This document shows positions 17,818 to 28,383 of a stretch of DNA of 58,299 bases, piece by piece. The DNA lies in contig NZ_AMDP01000067.1 in NCBI RefSeq assembly GCF_028128615.1, positions 1 to 58,299 of the forward strand, given 5' to 3'. Below the pieces are notes generated by a model. That model did no database searches and was not told where the DNA came from. It saw only the letters and a list, made by a program, of their open reading frames with translations. A program made the position numbers and the translations under genes. Source of the DNA: Enterococcus sp. 5H (GTDB lineage Bacteria > Bacillota > Bacilli > Lactobacillales > Enterococcaceae). Numbering within the stretch: position 1 is the stretch's first letter; each line of letters begins with the position of its first letter.

Positions 17818-18558
17818 ATGAACGCAAATCAATTAAAACTTATTATGATGAGCTTGATGGTTTTAGATCATCTGGCACCACTTTTACCACCGCAATTAGT
17901 TGTACCCTTTAATCTTATTACTCGCTGTGTCGGAGTCTTTTTCGGCTTTATGGCAGTAGAAGGATTTCATTATACTAGAAGTCGTAAAAATTATTTACTG
18001 CGCTTGTATGGCTGGACCGGGTTTATGTTTTTAGGAAACACTATTATTAATACGTTGATCGTTAAAAATCCTGCATTAGGTATTCATAATAATATCTTTT
18101 TAACTCTGGCGATCGGTGTTTCTATTATTTGGGCAATTGATTTTTCTCGACGAATCAAGGAACCTTTCTTTCGAATTTTAGCACTATTAGTTGCACTAAT
18201 TTTAACGATAGTTGCTCTGCTAGGTTTAGTAGAAGGCGGTTTAGTAGTTGTTCCGTTTATGCTGATTAGTTATTTTTTCAGAGAACAACCGCGTAAACGA
18301 ACAATTGGTTACATCATTTTTTCTCTCATACTACTATCAATGAATTTAATTGGACTGCCGGATTATTCCATTGATACACTCAAGATGGTCATGATTATGA
18401 ATCCCGATTTTTTGTTTATTACAGTCCTGCCATTCATTGCTCTTTATAATGGAAAAAAAGGGAGTAATAAGCCGATCTTTAAATATATTTTTTATATTTT
18501 TTATCCAGCCCATTTGTGGTTGATTACATTAATTGCTTTTTACCTTAATCAAGCTTAG
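17818..18558 (+). CDS. TraX-family integral membrane protein
   Basis: 246 residues with seven or more hydrophobic segments and the TraX opening NANQLKLIMMSLMVLDHLAPLLP, followed by RCVGVFFGFMAVEGFHYTRSRKNYLLRLYGW. TraX is an acyltransferase-like protein named for F-pilin acetylation; chromosomal Gram-positive homologues probably acylate an envelope substrate. ATG 17818 is chosen because GGAAG lies 6 nt upstream, while ATG 17800 has no such site. The nearby hairpin at 18577-18611 may end its transcript. Confidence 0.82.
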   Translation: MNANQLKLIMMSLMVLDHLAPLLPPQLVVPFNLITRCVGVFFGFMAVEGFHYTRSRKNYLLRLYGWTGFMFLGNTIINTLIVKNPALGIHNNIFLTLAIGVSIIWAIDFSRRIKEPFFRILALLVALILTIVALLGLVEGGLVVVPFMLISYFFREQPRKRTIGYIIFSLILLSMNLIGLPDYSIDTLKMVMIMNPDFLFITVLPFIALYNGKKGSNKPIFKYIFYIFYPAHLWLITLIAFYLNQA

Positions 18559-18576
18559 CAGTATAATAATAAAAAT

Positions 18577-18611
18577 TGTGGTGCAAAACTTAAAACCTGT
18601 TTTGCACCACA
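18577..18611. terminator. Hairpin after the TraX-like gene
   Basis: A perfect 13-bp stem (TGTGGTGCAAAAC with GTTTTGCACCACA) and 9-nt loop. On the plus strand no T-run follows; on the minus strand AATTTTTATTATTA follows, so it fits a minus-strand terminator for the MmcQ-like operon better. Confidence 0.65.
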
Positions 18612-18620
18612 CGTTAAACC

Positions 18621-18748
18621 AAATAAACGGTGAGAAAAAAGCAAATACTGCACTTTTGTCCGATTACACCAATTGACTAGAATTCCATCTTACTTGCTGT
18701 AGCAAAGTACTTAATCAGTTCACACGACAACATGCTTTTTTCTCAGCC
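18621..18748. repeat. Partial copy of the dispersed repeat with terminal inverted repeats
   Basis: AAATAAACGGTGAGAAAAAAGCA and the next 30 bp match the same block of copies A and B (AATAAACGGCGAGAAAAAAG in the 55-kb copy). The right end carries TGCTTTTTTCTCAGCC (18733-18748), the inverted partner of 18629-18643 with a one-base bulge. The 90 bp between diverge from the other copies. The result looks like a small inverted-repeat element ending in a T-run on the plus strand. Confidence 0.65.
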
Positions 18749-18755
18749 TTTTTTA

Positions 18756-19118
18756 TTATTTGTATTTTTCTTGAACTTTTTTCGGTAATTTACCTAAAAC
18801 AAGTTCGTATGAATTTTTTAGAAAAAGGGCTAGCTGTTCCTTTGTAAAAGAAGTATTTTCTAGTAAGAAGGAATTCCAGTGTGTTTTATTAGCATAATAA
18901 CCAGGGAGAACATCCGTATATTGCTCTCGAAGTTGTTCATTTTGCTCTGGATCACCTTTGACCGTCATCACCCAATCACCCGTTTTATTTTTGCCTAACA
19001 TACAAAAACATTTTCCTTCAATCCCAAAATAATCGCAGTCCCAATCTTCTCGATAGTGAACTGAAGCACCTGACCATGTATTGGCTTCTGATTTTAAATA
19101 TTGAATTAATTGCTCCAT
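18756..19118 (-). CDS. MmcQ/YjbR-family protein
   Basis: 120 residues of the CyaY-like YjbR fold: YFGIEGKCFCMLGKNKTGDWVMTVKGDPEQNEQLRE, then a GYYANKTHWNSFLL stretch and a C-terminal SYELVLGKLPKK that marks the family. Some members bind DNA; the role is unknown. Upstream in-frame ATG 19142 has no ribosome-binding site; AGGAGG lies 12 nt before ATG 19118, which is chosen. It follows the VOC gene by 7 nt, so the two are likely co-transcribed with glpK or from a shared promoter. Confidence 0.82.
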   Translation of the reverse strand: MEQLIQYLKSEANTWSGASVHYREDWDCDYFGIEGKCFCMLGKNKTGDWVMTVKGDPEQNEQLREQYTDVLPGYYANKTHWNSFLLENTSFTKEQLALFLKNSYELVLGKLPKKVQEKYK

Positions 19119-19125
19119 AGCTAAT

Positions 19126-19509
19126 TTATCCCTCCTGTTCATTACAAAACAGACTTAAAAGATTACCGTCTACATCTTTAATGATTGCATAATATTGTCC
19201 CCAAAAAGCATGCCATGGTTCTTTGAACAACTCGTAACCAAACTGCTGCATCTTTTCACACAGTTGGTCAATTTCTTTGGGCGAATCACACAGAAAAGCT
19301 AGTTCGATTTTGTCCCCTTCACTTTTTGGTGGATAGCCGTAAATCCCTGCGATCATTTTTTTAGTATTTAATGAAATTCTGATTCCTTCATGCTCTAACT
19401 CGACATACTCTGCTTCTCTTTCCCGAATCGCTTTAAAACCTAAGCGTTCATAAAACAATATTGACTGCTCCATCGATTCGACAATGATTCCTACCATATC
19501 CAATTTCAT
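19126..19509 (-). CDS. VOC (glyoxalase/bleomycin-resistance fold) family protein
   Basis: 127 residues made of two beta-alpha-beta-beta-beta units: MVGIIVESMEQSILFYERLGF and, in the second half, PWHAFWGQYYAIIKDVDGNLLSLF. The end signature FxDPDGN is present as IKDVDGN. The enzymatic role is unknown; members range from glyoxalases to antibiotic-binding proteins. GGAGG precedes ATG 19509 by 9 nt, so the upstream in-frame start at 19533 is rejected. It follows glpK by 24 nt. Confidence 0.82.
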   Translation of the reverse strand: MKLDMVGIIVESMEQSILFYERLGFKAIREREAEYVELEHEGIRISLNTKKMIAGIYGYPPKSEGDKIELAFLCDSPKEIDQLCEKMQQFGYELFKEPWHAFWGQYYAIIKDVDGNLLSLFCNEQEG

Positions 19510-19533
19510 TTCACTATTCCTCCGTTCTCTCAT

Positions 19534-21051
<1,518 letters not shown>

Positions 21052-21112
21052 CTAAAAAATGATACTTTCATTATAAAGCAAATTCCCTATAAAAGTCACA
21101 TTTCTATATCAA

Positions 21113-21145
21113 TAAAAAAATACTAAGCTCGATTTTCGAACTTAG
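21113..21145 (-). terminator. Terminator of the small membrane protein gene
   Basis: A 10-bp stem with one mismatch (arms 21123-21132 and 21136-21145) is followed on the minus strand by TATTTTTTTATTG. It lies 14 nt after the stop of the 21159-21557 gene. Confidence 0.85.
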
Positions 21146-21158
21146 CATCCTTCAAAGT

Positions 21159-21557
21159 TTAATAAGTTGTAATTTTTGACGCAGTGTATCTTAAATGGGA
21201 TAAATACAAATCCGTCTGCTTTGAAAAAAGTAAATTGCAGTATAGCGATACACGGATAAGAACAGATATAAGACTGCTTGTATCATAATTAAATAAAACC
21301 AATAAAACATTAATGATAGCTAGAACAAATAACACCTTTGTCAGATGGTAGCCCCAAATACTTCCTTTGATTAACAATACGCCTACACCGATAGAAAACA
21401 ATACGCTTATCAAACTAAACCACAATAACCAACCTAAAAACATCGCTGCATACATCATACCGATATCTGTAATTAATTTCAGTAAAGTAAACATACCGAT
21501 AACTGATGTAATAACTAAAAACCAACCTAACCCTTTCCACATTCCTGGTACTTTCAT
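21159..21557 (-). CDS. Small integral membrane protein of unknown function
   Basis: 132 residues with about four hydrophobic segments (WFLVITSVIGMFTLLKLI, YAAMFLGWLLWFSLISVLF, SIGVGVLLIKGSIWGY, VLFVLAIINVLLVLF) and a polar C-terminal tail. The open frame extends to 21620, but AAGGAG lies 7 nt before ATG 21557, fixing the start. It has its own terminator, so it is probably a single-gene unit. I do not recognise the family. Confidence 0.65.
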   Translation of the reverse strand: MKVPGMWKGLGWFLVITSVIGMFTLLKLITDIGMMYAAMFLGWLLWFSLISVLFSIGVGVLLIKGSIWGYHLTKVLFVLAIINVLLVLFNYDTSSLISVLIRVSLYCNLLFSKQTDLYLSHLRYTASKITTY

Positions 21558-21895
21558 AAAATAACTCCTTTTAATTTTTTTGTTCCTCTTAAATTTTATA
21601 GAATTTTCATACATAATCAAGCTTTTTTTTGATATTATGCTAAATAATTTTTATATCCGAATTTTTCTAATTTTTTTCTAATCTTAATGATATTTTGAAC
21701 GTTAGTTTGACTGACAAAAAATTTCTTTTTAGATACTATTATTTAGAAAACGTTATCAAGCCGATGATTGTTTCTCTTTTTTCCAAGCATATACTATGCA
21801 AAAGATTTTTTTTAAGATTAATATATTATTAAATGGTCAAAAAAACAATTTTCTGATAAACTTAACCTGATGGCTTCTTTGAAAGGATGAAATTT
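21558..21895. other. 338-bp AT-rich divergent intergenic region
   Basis: It separates the membrane protein gene (minus) from the DtxR-family regulator (plus). A cre-like site lies at 21744-21758. TGATAAACT near 21854-21862 could be an extended -10 for the regulator, and the following AACTTAACCTGA resembles half of a DtxR-type operator. No RNA gene or open frame with coding signs is seen. Confidence 0.5.
21744..21758 (+). promoter_or_regulatory. cre-like site (catabolite control)
   Basis: TAGAAAACGTTATCA matches the cre consensus WTGNAANCGNWNNCA at all defined positions but the second. CcpA control of either divergent gene is possible but unsupported otherwise. Confidence 0.3.
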
Positions 21896-22543
21896 ATGAC
21901 CCCGAATCGCGAAGACTACCTAAAATTAATATTCGAGTTAGGTGGCGATGAAAATAAAATCAATAACAAACAAATTGTTTCTGGGCTGGATGTTTCTGCA
22001 GCCTCTGTCAGCGAAATGATTTCAAAATTAGTAAAAGAAGGCCTAGTTGAACATTCACCTTATCAAGGTGTCCAACTAACGGAGTTGGGTTTAAAGAAAG
22101 CTAGCACGCTTATTCGTAAACATCGTTTATGGGAAGTATTTTTAGTAGAACATCTAAATTATTCTTGGAATGAAGTCCACGATGATGCCGAAGTTTTAGA
22201 GCATGTTACCTCCCAAACGTTAGCGAATCGCTTGTCTGCATATTTAAATCAACCGAAATTCTGTCCTCATGGCGGTGTAATACCGGCAGACGATCAGCCT
22301 GTTCATGAACAAAAACGCCAAAAATTGACTGATTACCCAGTAGGAACCACTATCCGCATTGCTCGTGTACTGGATGAAAAGGAATTGTTAGATTATTTGG
22401 TTTCAATTGATTTACAAATCCATGAAGAGTACCGAATTGATGAAATTGCGGCTTACGAAGGACCAATTAGTATTAGCAATGATAAAAAACAACTGGCAAT
22501 CAGCTACAAAGCTGCCAGTACGATTTTTGTTGATCCATTATAA
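21896..22543 (+). CDS. DtxR/MntR-family manganese-dependent regulator (EfaR-like)
   Basis: Metal-sensing repressor of 215 residues: N-terminal winged HTH (1-65), dimerisation and metal-binding domain (66-135), and a C-terminal FeoA-like SH3 domain. Asp7, His76, Glu99, Glu102 and His103 occupy the positions of the MntR primary metal site, which favours manganese. ATG 21896 is chosen over 21887 because AAAGGATG is correctly spaced only from the second. It would repress Mn transporters such as efaCBA located elsewhere. zwf follows by 49 nt and may be read through. Confidence 0.85.
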   Translation: MTPNREDYLKLIFELGGDENKINNKQIVSGLDVSAASVSEMISKLVKEGLVEHSPYQGVQLTELGLKKASTLIRKHRLWEVFLVEHLNYSWNEVHDDAEVLEHVTSQTLANRLSAYLNQPKFCPHGGVIPADDQPVHEQKRQKLTDYPVGTTIRIARVLDEKELLDYLVSIDLQIHEEYRIDEIAAYEGPISISNDKKQLAISYKAASTIFVDPL

Positions 22544-22592
22544 AATACATTCAGATCTAAGATACTGAATATCATGAAAGCGGGGAACTCTG

Positions 22593-24110
22593 ATGAATGA
22601 AAAAATAGCTCTATTTACGATATTTGGCGGCACTGGTGATTTAGCCAAAAGAAAGCTCTATCCATCTTTATTCCGTTTATACCAAAAAGGCAATCTAGCG
22701 GAACATTTTGCTGTTATCGGTACGGCTAGGAGAGAGTGGACTGATGAACATTATCGTGAAATTGTTCGTGAAACAATCAAAGATTTAAATCCAACCGCTG
22801 AAGAAGCAGAAGCTTTTTCAAGTCATTTTTATTACCAATCACACAACGTTAATGACTCAGAACACTATGATACGCTGAAAAAATTATCAGATACACTGAA
22901 TGATAAATACAATCTTGGCGGCAATCATATTTTTTATTTAGCAATGGCTCCTCAATTCTTCGGTACAATTGTTCAGCATTTAAAATCACAAAATATCTTA
23001 ACTGAAGAAGGCTTTGACCGACTAATTATTGAAAAACCATTTGGCTCAGACTTTGAATCAGCATTCCAGCTAAATGAAGAAATTCGTTCTGTTTTCCCAG
23101 AAAAAGATATCTTCAGAATCGATCATTATCTAGGAAAAGAAATGATTCAAAATATTTCTGCGATTCGTTTCGCTAACAATATTTTTGAATCACAATGGAA
23201 CAATCGTTACATTGATAACATTCAAATTACCTTTGCTGAAAGTTTAGGTGTTGAAGATCGTGGTGGGTATTATGACCACAGCGGTGCATTAAAAGACATG
23301 GTTCAAAATCATATTTTACAAGTAGTTTCTCTATTAGCAATGGAACCGCCTGTTGCCTTTTCAGAAGCAGAGATACGTGCCGAAAAAGTTAAAGCTTTAC
23401 AGGCCATTCGTTTATACTCAGAAAAGGAAGCTTTAGAGAACTTTGTACGCGGTCAATATGGTCAAGGTAAACTAGATAGCGAACAGTTTGTTGGATACCG
23501 TGAAGAACCCAATGTTGCTGAAGATTCGACAATAGAAACATTTGTTGCAGGAAAATTTTTAATCGATAATTTCCGCTGGTCTGGTGTTCCATTTTATATT
23601 CGTACAGGAAAACGTCTGACAGAAAAAGGTACTCGAATTAATATCGTCTTCAAACAAGTACCAATCAATGTCTTTAAAGATGACATAGATAAATGCGGGG
23701 AAAAAACAGATTTACCGCCAAATGTCCTTACAATTTATATCCAGCCAACTGAAGGATTTTCAATGACTTTAAACGGCAAGGAAATTGGACAAGGTTTTAC
23801 AACGACACCTGTGAAATTAGACTATCGTCATAGTGCTGAAACAACTGGAAATAGTCCAGAAGCATATGAGAAGCTTTTATTGGACAGTTTAAACGGAGAT
23901 GGAACAAACTTTTCACATTGGGATGAAGTTGCTCAATCTTGGCGGATTGTGGATATTATTCGTCAAGCTTGGGATAAAACATCTGTGGACTTTCCTAATT
24001 ATGCGGCTGGTTCGATGGGACCAGATGCAGCTTTTGAGTTACTGGAACAAGATGGTTTTACTTGGGATTGGCAGCCAGATATTTGGTATCGTGAAAGAGG
24101 ACAACTATAG
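22593..24110 (+). CDS. zwf: Glucose-6-phosphate 1-dehydrogenase
   Basis: NADP-dependent entry enzyme of the oxidative pentose phosphate pathway. 505 residues, usual length. The N-terminal FGGTGDLAKRKLYPSL is the dinucleotide-binding loop, EKPFG and RIDHYLGKEMIQN form the substrate and catalytic signature. GCGGGGAA lies before the ATG. A strong terminator follows at 24125. Confidence 0.97.
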   Translation: MNEKIALFTIFGGTGDLAKRKLYPSLFRLYQKGNLAEHFAVIGTARREWTDEHYREIVRETIKDLNPTAEEAEAFSSHFYYQSHNVNDSEHYDTLKKLSDTLNDKYNLGGNHIFYLAMAPQFFGTIVQHLKSQNILTEEGFDRLIIEKPFGSDFESAFQLNEEIRSVFPEKDIFRIDHYLGKEMIQNISAIRFANNIFESQWNNRYIDNIQITFAESLGVEDRGGYYDHSGALKDMVQNHILQVVSLLAMEPPVAFSEAEIRAEKVKALQAIRLYSEKEALENFVRGQYGQGKLDSEQFVGYREEPNVAEDSTIETFVAGKFLIDNFRWSGVPFYIRTGKRLTEKGTRINIVFKQVPINVFKDDIDKCGEKTDLPPNVLTIYIQPTEGFSMTLNGKEIGQGFTTTPVKLDYRHSAETTGNSPEAYEKLLLDSLNGDGTNFSHWDEVAQSWRIVDIIRQAWDKTSVDFPNYAAGSMGPDAAFELLEQDGFTWDWQPDIWYRERGQL

Positions 24111-24124
24111 TATTTGCTAGTATG

Positions 24125-24158
24125 ATCCGTTTGCTTTTATTAGCAAGCGGATTTTTTT
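24125..24158 (+). terminator. Terminator of zwf
   Basis: An 11-bp stem (ATCCGTTTGCT with AGCAAGCGGAT, one G-U) and 6-nt loop are followed by TTTTTTT. Confidence 0.93.
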
Positions 24159-24161
24159 ATT

Positions 24162-24204
24162 AAAAAAAAGAACAGAACTCAGCTTTTCAGCTGAACTCTG
24201 TTCT
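24162..24204 (-). terminator. Terminator of ileS
   Basis: A 15-bp stem with two mismatches (arms 24169-24183 and 24190-24204) is followed on the minus strand by TTTTTTTTA. It begins 12 nt after the ileS stop. Confidence 0.92.
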
Positions 24205-24216
24205 ACTATTAAATAC

Positions 24217-27012
24217 TTACTCTTCAAATCCTTCTGCCACAGCTTCTGGATAATTTTCTTCTACAATTGTTGCGCAACGGCCACACAAGTGTGGTAATTT
24301 TTCATCTTCACCTACATCTGTACGAACAGCGCGACAACGATCACAAGTCTCACCTGCAGCTTTTTCCACAAAAATGGACATATCATCAAAAGTTTCAACA
24401 GTGTCAGGAAGTTCAGCATTTACTGCAGCTACTTCAAAATCAGAAACAATTAGTAATTGTGCTACATCTGCATCAACCGCTGTTAATAACTGACGAATTT
24501 GCTCGTTTGGATAAACAGTTACTTTGGCTTCTAAAGATTTACCAATCAATTTAGCGTTACGAGCTTCTTCTAAAGCTTTTAAGACATTGTCTCTAAAGTC
24601 CATAAAGGCTGCCCACATGTCTAACAATTCTTGCTGATTTGAAAATTCTTCATAACCAGGAAACTCAGATAATTGAACATAGTCTTCTTCTTCTTTTAAG
24701 AAGCTCCAGATTTCTTCAGAAGTATGTGGAATAATTGGTGTTAATAATTTTGTTAAAGCAACCGCTGTTTGATAGAAAACAGTTTGCATACAACGACGTT
24801 GATAGTTATCTTCTGCTTCGATATAAACCACATCTTTAGCAAAATCCAAGTAGAATGAAGACAAATCAACTGTTAAGAAATTCATCACTGAACGATAGAT
24901 TTGCATGAAATTGTATTTCTCATAGCCTTTTTCACGAATCTCTTCAATAACTTGATTTAAACGAACCACCATATATTTATCCACAGAACGTAATTCATCA
25001 TAAGCAACCGTATGTTCATTTGGTTCAAAATCACTTGTATTAGCTAACAAGAACCGCATAGTATTACGGATTTTACGATAAACTTCAGATACTTGATTCA
25101 AGATATCCATAGACACACGAACATCCGCTTCATAATCCACACTACTTACCCACAGACGTAGAATATCTGCCCCCATTTGTTTAATCACTTTATCTGGTAA
25201 AATTGTATTCCCTAAAGATTTACTCATTTTACGACCTTCGCCATCTAAAGTAAATCCTTGTGATAAAACAGCTTTATAAGGCGCTACACCATTGATTGCT
25301 ACACTTGTTGTAATACTTGAGTTAAACCAGCCACGATATTGGTCAGAGCCTTCTAAATACATATCAGCGGGGAAAGTTAATTCAGGGCGTTGACGTAACA
25401 CAGCTTCATGAGAAGATCCCGAATCAAACCAAACATCCATAATATCATTTTCTTTGGTAAATTCTCCATTTGGTGAACCTGAATGCGTAAATCCTTCAGG
25501 AAGTAATTCTTTTGCCTCACGTTTAAACCAAACATTTGATCCATGCTCCGCGAATAAATTTGCTACATGTTCAATTGTTTCAGGTGTAATGATTGCTTCC
25601 CCATTTTCTGCATAAAAAATCGGTAACGGTACACCCCACGCACGTTGACGAGAAATAACCCAATCGCCTCGATCACGAATCATATTGTATAGACGTGTTT
25701 TACCCCAAGGTAGAATCCAGTCAACTTTTTCAACTTCATCCAAGATGTTTTGACGGAACTTATCGATTGAGGCAAACCACTGTGGTGTTGCGCGATAAAT
25801 AACCGGTTTTTTCGTACGCCAGTCATGTGGATAACTATGGGTAAAGAAATCCAGTTTCAATAATGCATCTTTTTCATCCAACAAAGCTGTAATCATAGGG
25901 TTTGCTTTATCGTAAAAGACACCTTCAAAACCAGGCGCTTCGTCTGTAAATACTCCACGGTTATCTACAGGTGAAAGGACATCTAAATTATATTTTTTCC
26001 CTACAATATAATCGTCTTCACCATGTCCAGGTGCAGTATGAACTAATCCTGTACCCGCTTCTAATGTTACGTGATCGCCTAGCATAACCAATGATGTACG
26101 GTCGTAAAATGGATGTTGCGCTGTCATATATTCCATATCTTTACCAGAAATTGTTTCAAGAACTTCAAGATCATCGTCTTCCCAACCAATAGCTTCTTTG
26201 ACTGTATTTAAAAGATCTTTCGCAACAACATATTTTTTGCCGTAAGCTTTCACTACTACATACTGATAATCAGGGTTTACTGAAATACCTAAGTTTGCTG
26301 GTAAAGTCCAAGGAGTAGTTGTCCAAATCACTAACGAAGTATCTGTGTCTAAAATCCCTTTACCATCAACAACTTTAAATGCGACATAAATCGAAGCTGA
26401 TTTGACATCTTTATATTCAATTTCTGCTTCCGCTAAAGAAGATTCACTCGATGGTGACCAATAAATTGGTTTTAAGCCTTTATAAATATAGCCTTTTTCA
26501 GCCATTTTACCAAACACACGAATTTCAGCTGCTTCATAAGATGGATCTAATGTAATATATGGATGCTCCCAATCACCTGCAACACCTAAACGTTTGAAGT
26601 CTTCACGTTGTGTATCAACTTGGGAACGAGCATACTCCTCACATTTTTCACGGTACTCAGCTAATGTCATTTCTTTTCTTTTAATACCTTTGTTTGTTAA
26701 TACCTGCTCAATTGGCAAACCATGAGTATCCCAGCCAGGAACATAAGGTGAACGGAATCCTGACATTGATTTTGAACGAATGATGATGTCTTTACTAATT
26801 TTGTTCAATGAATGACCTAAATGGATATTCCCATTTGCATAGGGAGGACCATCATGTAAAACAAATGTTGGTTTACCTTCATTTAGCTCTTGACGCTTTT
26901 CATAAATTTTTTGTTCTTCCCAATCTTTTTGCCATTCAACTTCACGATTTGGCAAATTACCACGCATTGGAAAAGCTGTTTTTCCTAATTGTAGTGTTTC
27001 TTTCATTTTCAT
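24217..27012 (-). CDS. ileS: Isoleucyl-tRNA synthetase
   Basis: Class I synthetase, 931 residues. HLGH at 64-67 is the HIGH signature, [12 protein letters not shown] the KMSKS loop, with the CP1 editing domain in between. The C-terminus has two zinc-binding CxxC pairs (CDRCR and CGRC), typical of the bacterial type. GTGAGG stands 8 nt before the ATG. It is controlled by a T-box leader at 27405-27635, from which it is separated by nearly 400 bp. Confidence 0.97.
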   Translation of the reverse strand: MKMKETLQLGKTAFPMRGNLPNREVEWQKDWEEQKIYEKRQELNEGKPTFVLHDGPPYANGNIHLGHSLNKISKDIIIRSKSMSGFRSPYVPGWDTHGLPIEQVLTNKGIKRKEMTLAEYREKCEEYARSQVDTQREDFKRLGVAGDWEHPYITLDPSYEAAEIRVFGKMAEKGYIYKGLKPIYWSPSSESSLAEAEIEYKDVKSASIYVAFKVVDGKGILDTDTSLVIWTTTPWTLPANLGISVNPDYQYVVVKAYGKKYVVAKDLLNTVKEAIGWEDDDLEVLETISGKDMEYMTAQHPFYDRTSLVMLGDHVTLEAGTGLVHTAPGHGEDDYIVGKKYNLDVLSPVDNRGVFTDEAPGFEGVFYDKANPMITALLDEKDALLKLDFFTHSYPHDWRTKKPVIYRATPQWFASIDKFRQNILDEVEKVDWILPWGKTRLYNMIRDRGDWVISRQRAWGVPLPIFYAENGEAIITPETIEHVANLFAEHGSNVWFKREAKELLPEGFTHSGSPNGEFTKENDIMDVWFDSGSSHEAVLRQRPELTFPADMYLEGSDQYRGWFNSSITTSVAINGVAPYKAVLSQGFTLDGEGRKMSKSLGNTILPDKVIKQMGADILRLWVSSVDYEADVRVSMDILNQVSEVYRKIRNTMRFLLANTSDFEPNEHTVAYDELRSVDKYMVVRLNQVIEEIREKGYEKYNFMQIYRSVMNFLTVDLSSFYLDFAKDVVYIEAEDNYQRRCMQTVFYQTAVALTKLLTPIIPHTSEEIWSFLKEEEDYVQLSEFPGYEEFSNQQELLDMWAAFMDFRDNVLKALEEARNAKLIGKSLEAKVTVYPNEQIRQLLTAVDADVAQLLIVSDFEVAAVNAELPDTVETFDDMSIFVEKAAGETCDRCRAVRTDVGEDEKLPHLCGRCATIVEENYPEAVAEGFEE

Positions 27013-27179
27013 TTTTACTTCCTCACTTTCATTTATAGCTGTTTTGGTGTTATTATTTTAAAGCTTAATTTTTAAAGTATTTTAGCTTTTTATACAATAT
27101 ATGATCTGCTGTTTTTTCAACCTTATACATCTAAGAATGGTAGATCTTTGAAATTGATTTGCTTGAAATAAAACACGCC

Positions 27180-27392
27180 GATTCTCTAGTACGGTGACTT
27201 CGCTCTCTTTGTTCGCCAAGTGCTGTTCATCATCTACTCTGCCTTTGGCAATCGTTATTCTTCAATTCTTAGACATTTTGCTCTTTGAAATTGATGTACT
27301 TGCAACGAAGTATAGTGATTCTCTAGTACGGTGACTTCGCTCTCTTTGTTCGCCAAGTACTGTTCATCATCTACTCTGCCTTTGGCAATCGT
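27180..27392. repeat. 137-bp-period tandem duplication in the ileS leader
   Basis: A 76-bp core beginning GATTCTCTAGTACGGTGACT occurs at 27180-27255 and 27317-27392 with one mismatch. Partial similarity continues upstream of each (TCTTTGAAATTGAT). The stretch CTTCAATTCTTAGA...CTCTT(T/A)GAAATTG...AACGAAGT resembles the middle of the dispersed repeat at 7580-7640, so it may be a diverged member of that family. It sits between the T-box terminator and the ileS start. The rest of 27013-27410 holds no other feature I can see. Confidence 0.85.
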
Positions 27393-27404
27393 AGTGATTC
27401 ACAG

Positions 27405-27635
27405 CAAAAAAGTACCTTCATCCCAAGGGACGAAAGTACTCGTGTTACCACCCAAATTTAAAATAGTTGAAGTTTCAACCATTTCCTCTGTAATTGTTAA
27501 CGAAATTACTCGTCAAGTTTTACTAGATTCAAACTTGAGTAAAATAGAGGATCTTTTCAATGCTAGGGTCTGTCAATCTTTCACTGTCATTGACTCGCTA
27601 AAAGAATAGGATTGAATTTTCTGTTCTATTTATTT
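27405..27635 (-). promoter_or_regulatory. T-box leader of ileS (Ile specifier AUC)
   Basis: The conserved GGGTGGTAACACG lies at 27440-27453. The terminator pairs 27411-27423 with about 27428-27440 (13 bp with G-U pairs) and runs into TTTTTTG. A lower Stem I helix AAATAGA/TCTATTT (27625-27631 with 27542-27548) flanks AGATCC, where AUC at 27550-27552 fits an isoleucine specifier. The fold is proposed by eye, and the specifier is less certain than in the his leader. Confidence 0.85.
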
Positions 27636-27641
27636 ACAAAA

Positions 27642-28364
27642 TTATTCAGGATTTTTGTTTAATAGATCAAGCATTGCTTTTGGATCTAAGGCAGCTTTCT
27701 CTATTGTTGATTGATCTAAAGTTTCGATCGGAGCAGCTTCCTGAGTTGGCGCTGAAGCTGGTTCTTCATCTTTGCCAAGATCATCTGCTAAAACTTCTTT
27801 AATAACTGTATGTGAATCACTTACATAACTTGAGAAAGGTTTTAAAAGTTCGTTCCATTCTTCGCTTTTAACTTGTTCTAATTGTGTTTCCAACATTAAA
27901 CTTAGACGTTGATGGAAAACACGAGTTTTCTTCTTAAGATCATCAGTTTCCGCAGCTAATTGACGAGCACGATCTGTCGCATCTGTTAAAATTTCTCTTG
28001 CTTTTTCTTCAGCTGAAGAAATTAAAGTGGTAGAACGTTTTTCAGCAGATGAAATCATTTCATTCGCTGTGTTTTCAGCTGATGTTACGATCACTTCTGA
28101 TTCTTTATTTGCACTTGTTTTAACTTTGTCGGCAGTATCTTGAGCAACAATAATTGATTGGTTCAATGCATCTTTTAATTCATTAAAATATTGTAACTTT
28201 TCTTCTGCGTGTTTCAGTGATTTTTCAAGTTCACGATTTTTTTGAAGAGCATCTTCATAGTCTTTCGTTACTTGGTCTAAAAAATCATCAACATCGTCTT
28301 GATTATACCCTCTCATTTTTGAAGGGAAATTTTTATTTTGAATATCTAATGGAGTTAATGCCAT
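27642..28364 (-). CDS. divIVA: Cell division protein DivIVA
   Basis: Coiled-coil protein that senses membrane curvature at poles and septum. 240 residues: the conserved N-terminus LTPLDIQNKNFPSKMRGYNQDDVDDFLDQV binds membrane, then coiled coil from about 35 to 170, then an acidic, low-complexity tail with PASAPTQEAAP. It is the last division gene before ileS; the ileS T-box begins right after its stop. Confidence 0.96.
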   Translation of the reverse strand: MALTPLDIQNKNFPSKMRGYNQDDVDDFLDQVTKDYEDALQKNRELEKSLKHAEEKLQYFNELKDALNQSIIVAQDTADKVKTSANKESEVIVTSAENTANEMISSAEKRSTTLISSAEEKAREILTDATDRARQLAAETDDLKKKTRVFHQRLSLMLETQLEQVKSEEWNELLKPFSSYVSDSHTVIKEVLADDLGKDEEPASAPTQEAAPIETLDQSTIEKAALDPKAMLDLLNKNPE

Positions 28365-28383
28365 ATTCCTTCACCTCTTTGGA

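Noticed and set aside
27331-27609. 92-codon open frame on the plus strand antisense to the ileS leader
   Set aside because: It covers the tandem repeat and the T-box; its sequence is explained by those elements.
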